NCBI RefSeq assembly: GCF_013282665.1
Contig: NZ_CP054041.1
Coordinates: 496,001-560,000, forward strand
Direction: 5' to 3'
Length of the DNA: 64,000 nt
DNA from: Listeria monocytogenes
Lineage (GTDB): Bacteria; Bacillota; Bacilli; Lactobacillales; Listeriaceae
In this document: in pieces, positions 1-8,599 of the stretch
Numbering within the stretch: the stretch's first letter is position 1
Layout of the letters: each line of letters begins with the position of its first letter
Notes under the pieces: generated by a model
Told to the model about the DNA's origin: nothing
The model's database searches: none
Seen by the model: the letters and a program-made list of their open reading frames with translations, nothing else
Position numbers and translations under genes: made by a program

Positions 1-213
1 TGTACCAAGTGTCGCCATTTTTGGCATTAAACTTGGTAAATCAAAACTCGACTGATTGGCAAAGTGCGCGGAAACAGGAAGTAACAGTAACGCATTTAAG
101 AAAATAAATACGATGACCATTTGCCAGAATTTCAGTACTTTCCGACCTTCGAAAATAGCGGTTGGACCGAGTGTGCTTTTTACATATTGAATAATAAACG
201 GAACTTTTTTCAT
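1..213 (-). CDS. DUF1189 (MalA/YvdJ-like) membrane protein, N-terminal part
   Basis: The 71 visible residues open MKKVPFIIQYVKSTLGP and run into a hydrophobic helix (about residues 30-50), as in DUF1189 proteins encoded at the end of Bacillus and Listeria maltodextrin operons. The rest lies left of the window. The ATG at 213-211 follows malG by 27 nt on the same strand, so it is probably the last gene of the transporter transcript; the ribosome-binding site (AAAAAGG) is modest. The molecular function of DUF1189 is not established. The family assignment rests on position and on the N-terminal pattern. Confidence 0.75.
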   Translation of the reverse strand, partial: MKKVPFIIQYVKSTLGPTAIFEGRKVLKFWQMVIVFIFLNALLLLPVSAHFANQSSFDLPSLMPKMATLGT

Positions 214-240
214 TGATATCACAGCCTTTTTAAAAATCAA

Positions 241-1092
241 TTATCCTTTTGTTCCACCAGCAGTTAAGCCAGAAACAAAATTCTTTTGTAAGAAGAAGAA
301 CAGTAAACAAATTGGTAGCGCGGCTAAAATGGCACCCGCTGCGAATAAGGCTACTTTTTGTTGTTGTGGGTTGGCGATAAACGTTTGAAGACCTACCGCA
401 ATCGTTAAGTTTTCTGGTGTTCTAAGTAGGAATTTCGCAAGTAAGAAATCTCCGAATGGCCCCATAAATGCCCAGAGAGCTTGCACGGCAATCATCGGTC
501 TTACTAGAGGTAAGATGATTTGAGCAAAAATCCGGAAATGTCCTGCCCCGTCAAGCTTGGCGGATTCATCCAGATCACGCGGTACGGTATCAAAGTACCC
601 CTTCATCAGCCATGTGTTCATTGGAATCCCACCACCGATGTAAATCAATGTTAAGAACCAATATTGATCCAGTGCGCCGAGTAGCATCGCTAACACGTAG
701 AAAGCTGTTAGAGCTGCCATTGTTGGCACCATTTGGATAATAAGGAAGAAAATCAAGCTGTTTTTACGACCTTTAAAACGGTAACGGCTATATGTATAAC
801 CCGCAAGTGTCACAATCGTTACTTGCATAATCATCGTTACAACCGCGATAATCAGTGTATTTTTGTACCAATCAAGGTACAATGTTTCATTAAATAATCT
901 CGTGAAATTATTCAGCGTCCAACTATCCGACCATTCCAGCGTAAATGCCGCGATATTCCCTGGTTTGAAGGCAGAAGATGCTGTGATTAGAATCGGATAC
1001 AAAATAATAATCGTTAGCACGGTTAAAAATAAATACGTGAAAAACTGTGTTAAAAACTTTGTTGTCCGCTGATCTTTCATAAAGTCTCTCAT
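241..1092 (-). CDS. malG: Maltodextrin ABC transporter permease MalG
   Basis: Inner-membrane permease of a carbohydrate ABC importer of the MalG type, 283 residues, about six transmembrane segments. The EAA loop that docks the ATPase is visible around residues 175-200 ([13 protein letters not shown], then LPLVRP). Start: ATG at 1092 with GGAG about 10 nt upstream, 1 nt after the malF stop, so the two are translationally coupled. It pairs with MalF and MalE to import maltose/maltodextrins. No ATPase gene lies in the operon; in related systems a shared MsmX-type ATPase energises such importers (family knowledge, not seen here). Confidence 0.93.
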   Translation of the reverse strand: MRDFMKDQRTTKFLTQFFTYLFLTVLTIIILYPILITASSAFKPGNIAAFTLEWSDSWTLNNFTRLFNETLYLDWYKNTLIIAVVTMIMQVTIVTLAGYTYSRYRFKGRKNSLIFFLIIQMVPTMAALTAFYVLAMLLGALDQYWFLTLIYIGGGIPMNTWLMKGYFDTVPRDLDESAKLDGAGHFRIFAQIILPLVRPMIAVQALWAFMGPFGDFLLAKFLLRTPENLTIAVGLQTFIANPQQQKVALFAAGAILAALPICLLFFFLQKNFVSGLTAGGTKG

Positions 1093-1093
1093 T

Positions 1094-2401
1094 TTACATC
1101 ATCTCCTCGTTCCCAAAGGCATTCGTCTTCTTAAAGGCAATCATCGAAACAGTAATAACGATAATGGAGATAAGAAGCGTCACAGCAGCAGCTACAGCAT
1201 ATTGTGGCGAAGTACCTGTTGTTAATTTATAAATCCATGAAATTAAGATATCGGTTGATCCAGCGCCTGCTCCGACACTTCCGGGACCACCTTCATTGAA
1301 TAAGTAGATTATCGAAAAGTTATTGAAGTTAAATGTATATTGCGTAATAAATACCGGTGCGGTTACAAATAAAATCATCGGTAATGTAATTTTACGGAAA
1401 CGTTGGATCGCACTTGCTCCATCAATTCTAGCTGCTTCATAAAGTTCACCTGGAATCGCTTGAAGCACCCCAGTAACCATAACGTAAATATACGGGAAAC
1501 CAAGCCAACCTTGAATACTAATCAGCGCCACTTTTGTCCAGAAAGGATCTGTTTTCCAAGCAATCGCATTGATATCAACAAATGGCAAATGGTTTAGAAG
1601 CGGAATGACTTGCGAGTTGATTGCACCAATACTGTCGTTAAACATATTGGAAAAACTCATGATTGTAATAAAAGCTGGAACCGCCCAAGGAAGTAAGAAA
1701 ACAACTCCAAAAAGACGTTTTCCTTTAATAAAGCTTTGGTTTGCTACAATCGCTGTAAACACCCCAACGACAATTTGTAAAGAAGTTGCACATATTGTCC
1801 AAATGAGTGTCCACGAAAATACACTTAGGAACGTGTCACGATACGAACTTAGGAAGAAAATATTAAAGAAGTTCTTAAATCCAACCCAGTCAATTAAATT
1901 CGCTGGCGGAATATGGTAAAAATCGTAGTTGGTAAATGCCATGAAAAGAGTAACAAGAACTGGGAAAATAATAACAAAAGTCATCACTAGGTATGCGGGT
2001 AGTGTAAGTAAGTACGGGAAACCTTTGTCGAGCATATTTTTTATAATAGCAAGCGCAGAACGGTTAACAGTTTCACCTAGATTCCACTGCATAGCAACGC
2101 GTCTTGCATCGAAAATATTTATAAACCAAAAGCCTATAAATAGTAATGTCACAATTAATTGTAAAGTACCTTCAATCATTAAAAATAAGGAATGGTCCAC
2201 ACCCGGCACAGATCCAAGTGTCACAAGGCCAATCAGTGCATTCAGCCCAATTGCGAAAAATTCTATGATAAACAAAACAAATAGTGCAAAAAAGACAATC
2301 CCTTTAAAATTTTGCTTATTATAAAATTGACCAAGTCCCGGAATGATTGATAACAAAGTTGCTTGACGAACATTTTTAATTTGTTTTTGTTCTAGTTTCA
2401 T
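1094..2401 (-). CDS. malF: Maltodextrin ABC transporter permease MalF
   Basis: MalF-type permease, 435 residues, longer than MalG because of an N-terminal extension with additional membrane helices (residues about 10-90) before the conserved core. The EAA loop is at about residues 325-350 ([20 protein letters not shown]). It forms a heterodimer with MalG. Located 87 nt downstream of malE; that gap holds a terminator-like hairpin, so less malFG than malE mRNA is expected. Start codon ATG at 2401; the upstream SD is weak (GAGGGTAACAAA). Confidence 0.93.
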   Translation of the reverse strand: MKLEQKQIKNVRQATLLSIIPGLGQFYNKQNFKGIVFFALFVLFIIEFFAIGLNALIGLVTLGSVPGVDHSLFLMIEGTLQLIVTLLFIGFWFINIFDARRVAMQWNLGETVNRSALAIIKNMLDKGFPYLLTLPAYLVMTFVIIFPVLVTLFMAFTNYDFYHIPPANLIDWVGFKNFFNIFFLSSYRDTFLSVFSWTLIWTICATSLQIVVGVFTAIVANQSFIKGKRLFGVVFLLPWAVPAFITIMSFSNMFNDSIGAINSQVIPLLNHLPFVDINAIAWKTDPFWTKVALISIQGWLGFPYIYVMVTGVLQAIPGELYEAARIDGASAIQRFRKITLPMILFVTAPVFITQYTFNFNNFSIIYLFNEGGPGSVGAGAGSTDILISWIYKLTTGTSPQYAVAAAVTLLISIIVITVSMIAFKKTNAFGNEEMM

Positions 2402-2444
2402 TTTGTTACCCTCAATTCTAGATATAGATTCACTAGCTAAGTTG

Positions 2445-2480
2445 AAAAAAATGGCGGAGCGCGCTACCTTTGCCCCGCCA
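2445..2480 (-). terminator. Partial terminator between malE and malF
   Basis: On the minus strand TGGCGG and CCGCCA pair with a GC-rich middle and are followed by seven T. It lies between the malE stop and malF start inside one operon, the usual place for a leaky terminator that keeps binding-protein mRNA in excess of permease mRNA. Confidence 0.7.
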
Positions 2481-2488
2481 ATTCATTA

Positions 2489-3748
2489 TTATTTAGTATA
2501 TTTTTGCGTTACATTGTCTTCGATTACTTTCACTGCATCATCAGCTGACTGTTGCGGTGTTTTCGAACCAGAAGCTGCATCAAACATTAAGTTTTCAGCA
2601 CCTGTCCAAACTTCCGACATTTCTGGAATATTTGGCATTGGTTGCGCATTTTTGTATTGTTCGATAACAGCATTTGTTAATTCATCATTTTTGGATTTCG
2701 CTGTATCACGAGCTTTTAAGTTAGCTGGTACTTCATTTGTCATATCATATAATGTTTCTTGATTTTTTTGGTTAGTCACATAATCCAACCATTTTTGAGC
2801 TACATCTTTGTTTTTAGAATAGTTACTTACAACCCAACCTTTACCACCTGCAAATGGAGAATACTCTTTGCCATTATCAAGTGTTGGGATTTTTGCTACA
2901 CCGTAATTGATTTTTGCTTCTTTGTAGTTTGCTGCTGACCATGGACCGCCTAGAATAGCTGCTGCTTTACCTTTAACAAATTGATCTTGGATAAAGTCAT
3001 CTGCACTCTTATTATCTTGCATTCCTTTTGGCCATACATCTTGGAACCATTTTGTTGCATAAGTAATCCCTTCAACCGAACCTTTATTATTTAAACCTAT
3101 GTCTTTTGGATTTGTACCTTCATCGCCGAATACATAACCGCCGTATCCTGCAAGTAGTCCGTAAGAGAAGTAGAAATCAGTCCATTTTGCTAAGAAACCA
3201 GTATTTTTTCCTTTTTCAGAAGTGAAAGCAAAACGAGAATCTTTGGAAAGTGTTTCTAAATCTTTAAAAGTTGCTGGAGCTTTGTCGAGTAAATCTTTAT
3301 TATAGTAAAGGACTAGTGTTTCAATAATTGCTGGAGCGCCGTAAATTTTATCGTCAATGGTTACTTGTTTTTGGTCTTTTTCATCGTAATCGTCTTTATT
3401 GCCAAGTTTTACTTCCGCTAAATGTCCTTGTTGACCTAAGCTTCCGATTCTATCAAATGCAGACATCATAACGTCTGGAGCAGTTCCAGCTGGGCCGTCA
3501 AGTGGCAATGCTTCTAGTGTTTCAAACATGTCTTTTTCGACTACTTTTACTTTCACGTCATTGTCTTTTTCAAAATCACCTTTTATTTTGTTCACATAGT
3601 CTTTGTAGCCTGCGTCAACGGAAACCGTTAATGTTTTTTCATCAGATGAGCCAGATTTACTAGTGTCTTTTCCACCTCCACATGCTGCTAAGCTTAAAGC
3701 CATTACTAAAACTGCCGAAACTATTCCCACTTTTTTGAAACGCTTCAT
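2489..3748 (-). CDS. malE: Maltodextrin-binding lipoprotein MalE
   Basis: Extracellular solute-binding protein of the family-1 maltodextrin type, 419 residues. The signal peptide ends in the lipobox LAAC (cysteine at about residue 23), followed by a Gly/Lys/Ser-rich linker. The mature part has the two-lobed fold signature including AAILGGPWSAANY and YSPFAGGKGWVVSNYS. It delivers maltodextrins to MalFG. First gene of the transporter operon, preceded by a strong promoter with a cre over the -35 and a LacI-type operator upstream. ATG at 3748 has AGGAGGAAAAG as SD. Confidence 0.94.
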   Translation of the reverse strand: MKRFKKVGIVSAVLVMALSLAACGGGKDTSKSGSSDEKTLTVSVDAGYKDYVNKIKGDFEKDNDVKVKVVEKDMFETLEALPLDGPAGTAPDVMMSAFDRIGSLGQQGHLAEVKLGNKDDYDEKDQKQVTIDDKIYGAPAIIETLVLYYNKDLLDKAPATFKDLETLSKDSRFAFTSEKGKNTGFLAKWTDFYFSYGLLAGYGGYVFGDEGTNPKDIGLNNKGSVEGITYATKWFQDVWPKGMQDNKSADDFIQDQFVKGKAAAILGGPWSAANYKEAKINYGVAKIPTLDNGKEYSPFAGGKGWVVSNYSKNKDVAQKWLDYVTNQKNQETLYDMTNEVPANLKARDTAKSKNDELTNAVIEQYKNAQPMPNIPEMSEVWTGAENLMFDAASGSKTPQQSADDAVKVIEDNVTQKYTK

Positions 3749-3840
3749 TTACTTTTCCTCCTCTTTATGAAAAAAGCCACTCTCTACTGTCTGATTTCTA
3801 AGTCCCCATCTTTTTTCATTTCTTTTTTAAGTTTGTGAAT

Positions 3841-3852
3841 TAGGTTAACCTA
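3841..3852. promoter_or_regulatory. Perfect palindrome at the malE start point
   Basis: TAGGTTAACCTA is a 12-bp perfect palindrome placed where the malE transcript should begin, about 7 nt downstream of the -10 box. Such a position suits a repressor. It lacks the central CG of the LacI-type operators nearby, so a different regulator would be needed, or it is fortuitous. Confidence 0.35.
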
Positions 3853-3859
3853 TGCATTT

Positions 3860-3889
3860 ATTATATGCTGATTTCGAAAGCGTTTACAA
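3860..3889 (-). promoter_or_regulatory. malE promoter with overlapping cre
   Basis: Minus strand: -35 TTGTAA (3889-3884), 18-bp spacer, -10 TATAAT (3865-3860). A catabolite-responsive element, TCGAAAGCGTTTACA at 3874-3888, matches the CcpA consensus WTGNAANCGNWNNCW with one mismatch and covers the -35 and spacer, so CcpA should repress in glucose. Confidence 0.75.
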
Positions 3890-3890
3890 G

Positions 3891-3947
3891 GGGATTTCAC
3901 ATGTTACCGATAACAACATTTTTTCGGTAAACATGTGAAAAATCCCT
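3891..3947 (-). terminator. Long hairpin after the amylase gene
   Basis: GGGATTTCACATGTTACCG and CGGTAAACATGTGAAAAATCCC form an imperfect stem of about 20 bp just after the amylase stop codon. There is no T-run, so termination is inferred from stem strength only. The left arm contains the upstream malE operator, so the DNA has two overlapping roles. Confidence 0.45.
3903..3914. promoter_or_regulatory. LacI-family operator upstream of malE
   Basis: GTTACCGATAAC fits the LacI/GalR-type pattern GTTAnCGnTAAC, with a central CG and symmetric arms. It lies 14 bp upstream of the malE -35 box. The same pattern lies at the same distance from the amylase promoter (5815-5826). Likely bound by the LacI-family protein encoded at 6664-7629. 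Confidence 0.65.
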
Positions 3948-3960
3948 TTACGCCGTTGAG

Positions 3961-5736
3961 TTAGCTATTTTCTTTAATAACAAGAAATCCTTTTGCTGGG
4001 ACAATCACATTTTCTGTTACAGCTCGGTTGTTCCAAATATCTGTCGCTGTATTTTCAAAGGAAATTGTGAAATTCTTATCTTCTTTTGTTTGATTGAAAA
4101 GGAAATGTAGTTTTTCACTATTTAATACTTTAGAAAATGCTGTAATGCCTGTTTCACTACTTGCCTCTAACCACGTTAATTCACCGGATGAAATAATCGC
4201 TTGATTTTCTTTTCTAAGCGCAATTAATTTTTTCGTAAATGCTAACATATCTTGGTTTTGTTTCATTTCGTCCCATTCCATACACTTGCGACAACCTGGG
4301 TCATTTCCGCCGTCCATGCCGATTTCAGTTCCATAATAAATACACGGCGAACCAGTGTGCGCAAACATGAAGGCAAGCGCTTGTTTCACTTTATCTTCAT
4401 CATTATTAGCACGTGTTAAAATGCGTGCCGTGTCATGGCTATCAAGCATATTAAACATCACTTCATTCACTTGATTTGGGTAGCGCATATATTGTTCATT
4501 AATACCAGAAACCATTTGCTCTGGAGTGATTTTTTCTTCAATAAAGTTCTCGATAATTGTTTGTGTAAAAGGATAATTCATTACGGCATGGAATTCATCT
4601 CCAAGTAACCAAATCCATGAATCATGCCAAATTTCTCCAAGAATATAAATATCTTCTTTTTCCGCTTGAACCGCTTTTTTGAACTCTTTCCAAAAAGCAT
4701 GGTCAACTTCATTGGCAACGTCTAAGCGCCAGCCATCAATATCAAATTCCCGAATCCAGTAAGTCGCAATATCCAGTAGATACTTCTGAACTTCTGGATT
4801 AGCCGTATTTAATTTTGGCATATGCGTCGTAAAAGCAAATGTATCGTAAGAAAGTGTTGGCTCTCCTTCAATATTGCCATTTTCATTTTGACGAACAGGG
4901 AAACTATGAATATGGAACCAATCACGATATGCAGATTTTTCTTCATTTAAAACAACATCTTGCCATTCTGCTGAAGTATCGCCAATATGATTGAACACTG
5001 CATCTAACATAATACGAATCCCGCGTTTATGCGCTTCCTGAACTAATTTTCTAAACGTTTCTTTATCTCCAAAATGCGGATCAATTTTTTTATAATCAAC
5101 CGTATCGTATTTATGGTTGGTTGGCGCTTCAAACACAGGTGTTAAATAAACCCCGTTAATACCAAGCTCTGCTAAATAATCTAGATGCTCAATAATCCCT
5201 GCTATATCCCCGCCGAAAAAGTCTGTTGTGTCAGGATCTTTACTTCCCCACGGCAAGGCATTTTCCGGAGAAATAGCTGGATTCCCATTCGCAAAACGTT
5301 CTGGGAAAATTTGGTACCAAATTGTTTTCCCAACCCATTCAGGCGCCTCAAAAGTATCCACCGCATGTATAAATGGAAACTTAAAGTAATAATCCATTGT
5401 ATCTAGATTCGCTTTTGTCGGTTCAAAAAAGCCACGTCCGCCGTAAAAGGTCTTTTCCTCTTTTGTATCCGTTAATAAAAATCCATATTGAAGGCGTCTA
5501 TGTTCTGGTGTAATTGCAAAAAACCAATAATCGTGCTCTTCTGTTTCTGCGATTTTGCGCATTGTGTAAGATTCACTTTGCCATTTTCCATCTTTCCATA
5601 AGTAAGGGTCGGCAGCAATTAGAGTAACCTCGCTAATATCTAAGCGTTTCGTTCTAATCCGAATATGTAGTGTTTTAGCGTCATAACTATAAGCATAGCT
5701 ACTCGCCGGTTGATGATAAATCCCTGCTTTTTCCAT
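3961..5736 (-). CDS. Maltogenic amylase/neopullulanase (GH13)
   Basis: Intracellular alpha-glucan hydrolase of the GH13 neopullulanase/maltogenic amylase group, 591 residues, no signal peptide. An N-terminal CBM34-like beta domain (about 1-120) precedes the catalytic barrel. The four GH13 motifs are present: DAVFNH (245-250), GWRLDVANE with nucleophile D339, ILGEIW with acid/base E368, and LDSHD with D435. It should degrade the maltodextrins brought in by MalEFG, or pullulan and cyclodextrins. Monocistronic-looking, with its own cre/operator promoter. ATG at 5736 has an excellent SD (AGGAGGAGAAAA). Confidence 0.93.
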   Translation of the reverse strand: MEKAGIYHQPASSYAYSYDAKTLHIRIRTKRLDISEVTLIAADPYLWKDGKWQSESYTMRKIAETEEHDYWFFAITPEHRRLQYGFLLTDTKEEKTFYGGRGFFEPTKANLDTMDYYFKFPFIHAVDTFEAPEWVGKTIWYQIFPERFANGNPAISPENALPWGSKDPDTTDFFGGDIAGIIEHLDYLAELGINGVYLTPVFEAPTNHKYDTVDYKKIDPHFGDKETFRKLVQEAHKRGIRIMLDAVFNHIGDTSAEWQDVVLNEEKSAYRDWFHIHSFPVRQNENGNIEGEPTLSYDTFAFTTHMPKLNTANPEVQKYLLDIATYWIREFDIDGWRLDVANEVDHAFWKEFKKAVQAEKEDIYILGEIWHDSWIWLLGDEFHAVMNYPFTQTIIENFIEEKITPEQMVSGINEQYMRYPNQVNEVMFNMLDSHDTARILTRANNDEDKVKQALAFMFAHTGSPCIYYGTEIGMDGGNDPGCRKCMEWDEMKQNQDMLAFTKKLIALRKENQAIISSGELTWLEASSETGITAFSKVLNSEKLHFLFNQTKEDKNFTISFENTATDIWNNRAVTENVIVPAKGFLVIKENS

Positions 5737-5771
5737 TTTTTCTCCTCCTATATCACCTATCGTTCTATTTC

Positions 5772-5801
5772 AAATTAGCATTTCCATTAAAGCGTTTGCA
5801 A
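5772..5801 (-). promoter_or_regulatory. Amylase promoter with overlapping cre
   Basis: Minus strand: -35 TTGCAA (5801-5796), 18-bp spacer, TG-extended -10 TAATTT (5777-5772). A cre, ATTAAAGCGTTTGCA at 5786-5800, has one mismatch to consensus and sits at exactly the same offset from the -35 as in the malE promoter. Confidence 0.7.
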
Positions 5802-5814
5802 CCTTTTCTCGCTC

Positions 5815-5826
5815 GTTAACGGTAAC
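5815..5826. promoter_or_regulatory. LacI-family operator upstream of amylase gene
   Basis: GTTAACGGTAAC matches GTTAnCGnTAAC and starts 14 bp upstream of the -35 box, the same offset as the malE site. The position, centred near -56, is one from which a regulator would activate rather than block. Confidence 0.65.
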
Positions 5827-5912
5827 AAGATTTTCTAACTATTTCATATTCTTTCAACATACTATAGAAGAAAGCCATTCTCTCTCCTCCTTTAAAGTGA
5901 CAAATTAGTAAC

Positions 5913-5941
5913 TTTACTGATTTAAAGTAAAGAGCTATAAT
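5913..5941 (+). promoter_or_regulatory. Promoter of the CPBP protease gene
   Basis: -35 TTTACT, 17-bp spacer, -10 TATAAT, about 50 nt before the start codon of the gene at 5993. An inverted repeat CTTTAC/GTAAAG spans the -35 and spacer. Confidence 0.65.
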
Positions 5942-5992
5942 AACTCATGGACTAATGAAATCTCTTTAAAAACGGTCTAAAAGGAGGATAAA

Positions 5993-6628
5993 ATGGAAAA
6001 TACTTTAAGCTTCAAAAAGCAAGGGTATTGGTTATTTTCCAGCGCAATCATTATTGGTGTTCTTTTTCTTCTTTTGCCACACATCATTTCCAATATTGGA
6101 GTGTTAGAATTTATAGGTGCTTTCTTTAACGCCCTATGCATGGGGGTTATTGCTTTTATCATATTAAAAGCAGAATTCCTCGATTGGTTTAAACATTTTA
6201 GTTTCAAATGGATCCTCATCGGTGCTCCAGCATTAATTATTATCAGCTCTATTTTCAACATTGCATGGGCTTACTTCGCAGGCAGTACTACTGAAAATGG
6301 TATCAACAGTGTACTTACATGGTCTTATGTTTTCACAAGTATCCCGTTCATGCTTCTTGGCGAAGAACTACTATCAATTAGCTTACTCTACGCCGCTTGG
6401 AAAAAATGGAACTGGAAATTCTGGCAAGCTTCCTTGCTATGCTCGTTACTTTTCGCAACGTGGCACTTAACTTCTTATGATTTTAATTTCTTGCAATGTA
6501 TTATTACTTTGGCACCAGCAAGACTCATTTTGAATTACTTATTTAAAAAAACAAACTCCATTTGGGTTACATTTATCGTTCACTTCATTTTTGATTTCAT
6601 TGCATTTCTACCAGTTTTACTCAAATAA
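5993..6628 (+). CDS. CPBP (CAAX-type) intramembrane protease family protein
   Basis: Integral membrane protein of 211 residues, about six to eight helices, of the CPBP/Abi family of putative glutamic-type intramembrane proteases. Visible family motifs: the Glu-Glu pair in LGEELLSISLLYAAWKKW (about 122-139), the second motif LLFATWHL with its His (about 152-159), and a third helix with His/Asp (VHFIFDF). In bacteria some members act in bacteriocin self-immunity, others are uncharacterised; no bacteriocin gene is adjacent. SD AAGGAGG; own promoter; convergent with the LacI-family gene through a shared terminator. Confidence 0.8.
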   Translation: MENTLSFKKQGYWLFSSAIIIGVLFLLLPHIISNIGVLEFIGAFFNALCMGVIAFIILKAEFLDWFKHFSFKWILIGAPALIIISSIFNIAWAYFAGSTTENGINSVLTWSYVFTSIPFMLLGEELLSISLLYAAWKKWNWKFWQASLLCSLLFATWHLTSYDFNFLQCIITLAPARLILNYLFKKTNSIWVTFIVHFIFDFIAFLPVLLK

Positions 6629-6630
6629 AA

Positions 6631-6660
6631 AAACGCTAGGAATAAAGATTCCTAGCGTTT
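6631..6660. terminator. Bidirectional terminator
   Basis: A perfect 13-bp stem (AAACGCTAGGAAT/ATTCCTAGCGTTT) with a 4-nt loop, flanked by A-runs and T-runs, sits between two convergent genes and can serve both. Confidence 0.9.
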
Positions 6661-6663
6661 TCA

Positions 6664-7629
6664 TTACTCTTCTTTTCCAGTTGTAGAGGCTCTTATCAGT
6701 AGTTCCGGAGTAAATAATAGGTTTCCTTGGGGTTTCCCATGATCATTAATTTTTGCAAGTAACATCTTCGCAAGTTCTTCTCCCATGGCGACAACCGGAG
6801 AACGAACGGTCGTAATTTTTGGTGATGAAATTCGATCTAAGAAAACACCATCAAATCCTGTTACTGCAATATTTTCACCAAAACGACGACCAAAAGCTGC
6901 AGCAGCCCGAACAACCCCGATGGCAATTCGATCTGATGCGCAAACAATCGCAATTTTTTCCGAGTTATAACGTAGTAATTCAAATGCTTTTTCTTCCGCG
7001 ACACTGGAACTATTCGCAATAAAATAGCTTTCCGGCTCCAAACCATGTTTTTTCACGACTTCTTCATAGCCTTCTAGGCGCGATTTCATAAACTGTTCAT
7101 CTAATAAATCAATTCCCAAAAAGACGATTCGCGAAAAACCGATTCCTACCATATGCTCTGTTGCGAGCGCAGTTCCTTTTTTATTATCTACATCAATAGA
7201 ATCATAGCCACGTTTATTTTCGCCGTAAAAAATAACTGGTTTATCAATATCTAAAAGTCCTAAATCATAGTCTTTATCACGTATTCCTGTAACGATAAGC
7301 CCGTCATAAGCTCCGATATTTCTGGATCTTTGTGTAACGAGTTGCAAGGAATAATAATACTTATCTAACTCGCGACTAATTCCAGTTAGTAAGTTCATAT
7401 AATATGGTTCAACCGTATCGATTTCTTCTAAAATCAAAAATTTAATAACTTGTGTCCTATTTTGAACAAGCGCCCTAGCAGCATAATTTGGTACATACTC
7501 TAAGGCTTCCATTGCACTATAAACAAGCATTTTCAGTTCATCTGAGACTTGATCTGGATGATTAATAACTCGTGAAACTGTCATTTTGGAGACATTTGCC
7601 CGTTTCGCAACATCTGCTAAAGTCGCCAT
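6664..7629 (-). CDS. LacI-family regulator, probable maltodextrin regulator
   Basis: Transcription factor of 321 residues: an N-terminal LacI helix-turn-helix and hinge (ATLADVAKRANVSKMTVSRV, about 2-21) followed by a periplasmic-binding-protein-like effector domain (TGFDGVFLDRISSPKITTVR near 275-294). The ATG at 7629 is chosen because GGAGGAGG lies directly upstream and the HTH begins at residue 2; an upstream in-frame ATG would add 28 unrelated residues. Next to the maltodextrin genes, it is the best candidate to bind the two GTTAnCGnTAAC sites at the malE and amylase promoters, much as MdxR does in Bacillus (family knowledge). Effector unknown. Confidence 0.85.
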   Translation of the reverse strand: MATLADVAKRANVSKMTVSRVINHPDQVSDELKMLVYSAMEALEYVPNYAARALVQNRTQVIKFLILEEIDTVEPYYMNLLTGISRELDKYYYSLQLVTQRSRNIGAYDGLIVTGIRDKDYDLGLLDIDKPVIFYGENKRGYDSIDVDNKKGTALATEHMVGIGFSRIVFLGIDLLDEQFMKSRLEGYEEVVKKHGLEPESYFIANSSSVAEEKAFELLRYNSEKIAIVCASDRIAIGVVRAAAAFGRRFGENIAVTGFDGVFLDRISSPKITTVRSPVVAMGEELAKMLLAKINDHGKPQGNLLFTPELLIRASTTGKEE

Positions 7630-7702
7630 CTCCAACCTCCTCCATTCATAATCTTCCTTATTGTACCATCTTTTACGCAAAAAAAAATAAGAATTAACCC
7701 AC

Positions 7703-7743
7703 AAACAAAGCATTCTCCTTAAAAGTCTGAAAATGCTTTGTTT
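7703..7743. terminator. Terminator-like hairpin
   Basis: AAACAAAGCATT and AATGCTTTGTTT form a 12-bp stem around a 17-nt loop, between the start of the LacI-family gene and the stop of the small membrane protein gene. Its T-run is short. Confidence 0.5.
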
Positions 7744-7767
7744 ATTATGATTATGTAATGAGTCATT

Positions 7768-8004
7768 TTATAGTGTTTGCCACTTTTTTTGAGAGACTCT
7801 GCGTTCCTTTGTTTGTTGATAAGATTTGATAATCACTCTGCTTAACTGATGAATCCCGCCAATAATAATTCCAATAGCGATAGCAACAAGCGCAGTTGTT
7901 AGAAAACTAATAAATGGAAAACTAGATGCATTCATAGCAGCAATTCCTAATATAAAAATAATAATAGTAGGTAGTACATAATACCTAATGTCCTGCTCCT
8001 GCAT
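7768..8004 (-). CDS. Small two-helix membrane protein, unknown function
   Basis: Unrecognised protein of 78 residues (MQEQDIRYYVLP...). Two hydrophobic segments (about 11-28 and 34-53) are followed by a basic cytoplasmic tail rich in Lys, Arg and Gln. I prefer the ATG at 8004 because AAGGGG lies 8 nt upstream; an upstream in-frame ATG at 8079 would add 25 residues. It is not obviously co-transcribed with a neighbour: kimA lies about 0.6 kb upstream behind a strong terminator. Confidence 0.55.
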   Translation of the reverse strand: MQEQDIRYYVLPTIIIFILGIAAMNASSFPFISFLTTALVAIAIGIIIGGIHQLSRVIIKSYQQTKERRVSQKKWQTL

Positions 8005-8079
8005 TCCAAGCGCCCCTTTACCAAAATAGTAACTCTCATCAACTACTGAAATTATAACGCGAAAACTGGCTTTTTTCAA

Positions 8080-8542
8080 GGCTTGGACCGATTTCCATGC
8101 CCTCCTTAAAAAAAGTCAAATGGCTCTATATAGCGCTTTCTATAGACACGAAAAATCCACTCATTATGAATTCATTAAAAAGAAAAATTTGTTACCATTT
8201 TGTAACATTACTTAAGTCCATTTACTTATATAGGATAGCACTCATATTTATTCAATTTTATAGATAAGTATTAACTCTCATTTCCTTTTTTTCATGTTTC
8301 ATTTGCTATTTTTTTATAGTGTATACAAAAAAAGTAGATTCTTTTTTTCTCCATAAAATATTTTTCAAATTGTTTAAAAAAATTGATTCAGGCAGATTTT
8401 TTAATTTTCTAGGAAACTGGGCATTTAAAATACCTTTTTCCTCTGAAGGAAAATTATTTTTTCGATGAATATTCTTCTTTAAAACCAAAATTTCCGCTTT
8501 TTACAAATAAACAAACAACCGTTATGCTTACATCGTTCCATT
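8080..8542. other. AT-rich non-coding interval
   Basis: About 460 bp without a credible gene. Possible reading frames here are low-complexity and lack ribosome-binding sites. It holds an inverted repeat GTTAC-N6-GTAAC near 8190-8206 and several T-runs; no RNA family was recognised. Confidence 0.5.
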
Positions 8543-8593
8543 AAAAAACGGAAGAGCTCCCCCCTCTTCCCCCGAAGGTCTCTTCCGTTTTTT
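8543..8593 (-). terminator. kimA terminator
   Basis: AAAAAACGGAAGAG and CTCTTCCGTTTTTT pair as a 14-bp stem around a C-rich loop, directly after the kimA stop codon, with a T-run on the minus strand. Confidence 0.85.
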
Positions 8594-8599
8594 CTCTTG

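Noticed and set aside
863..2324. Several plus-strand open frames of 60-130 codons opposite malG and malF
   Set aside because: No ribosome-binding sites, compositions of antisense translation, and they overlap strongly conserved transporter genes.
8306..8488. 60-codon minus-strand open frame
   Set aside because: Low-complexity Lys/Asn/Phe-rich translation from an AT-rich interval, with no SD and no family resemblance.
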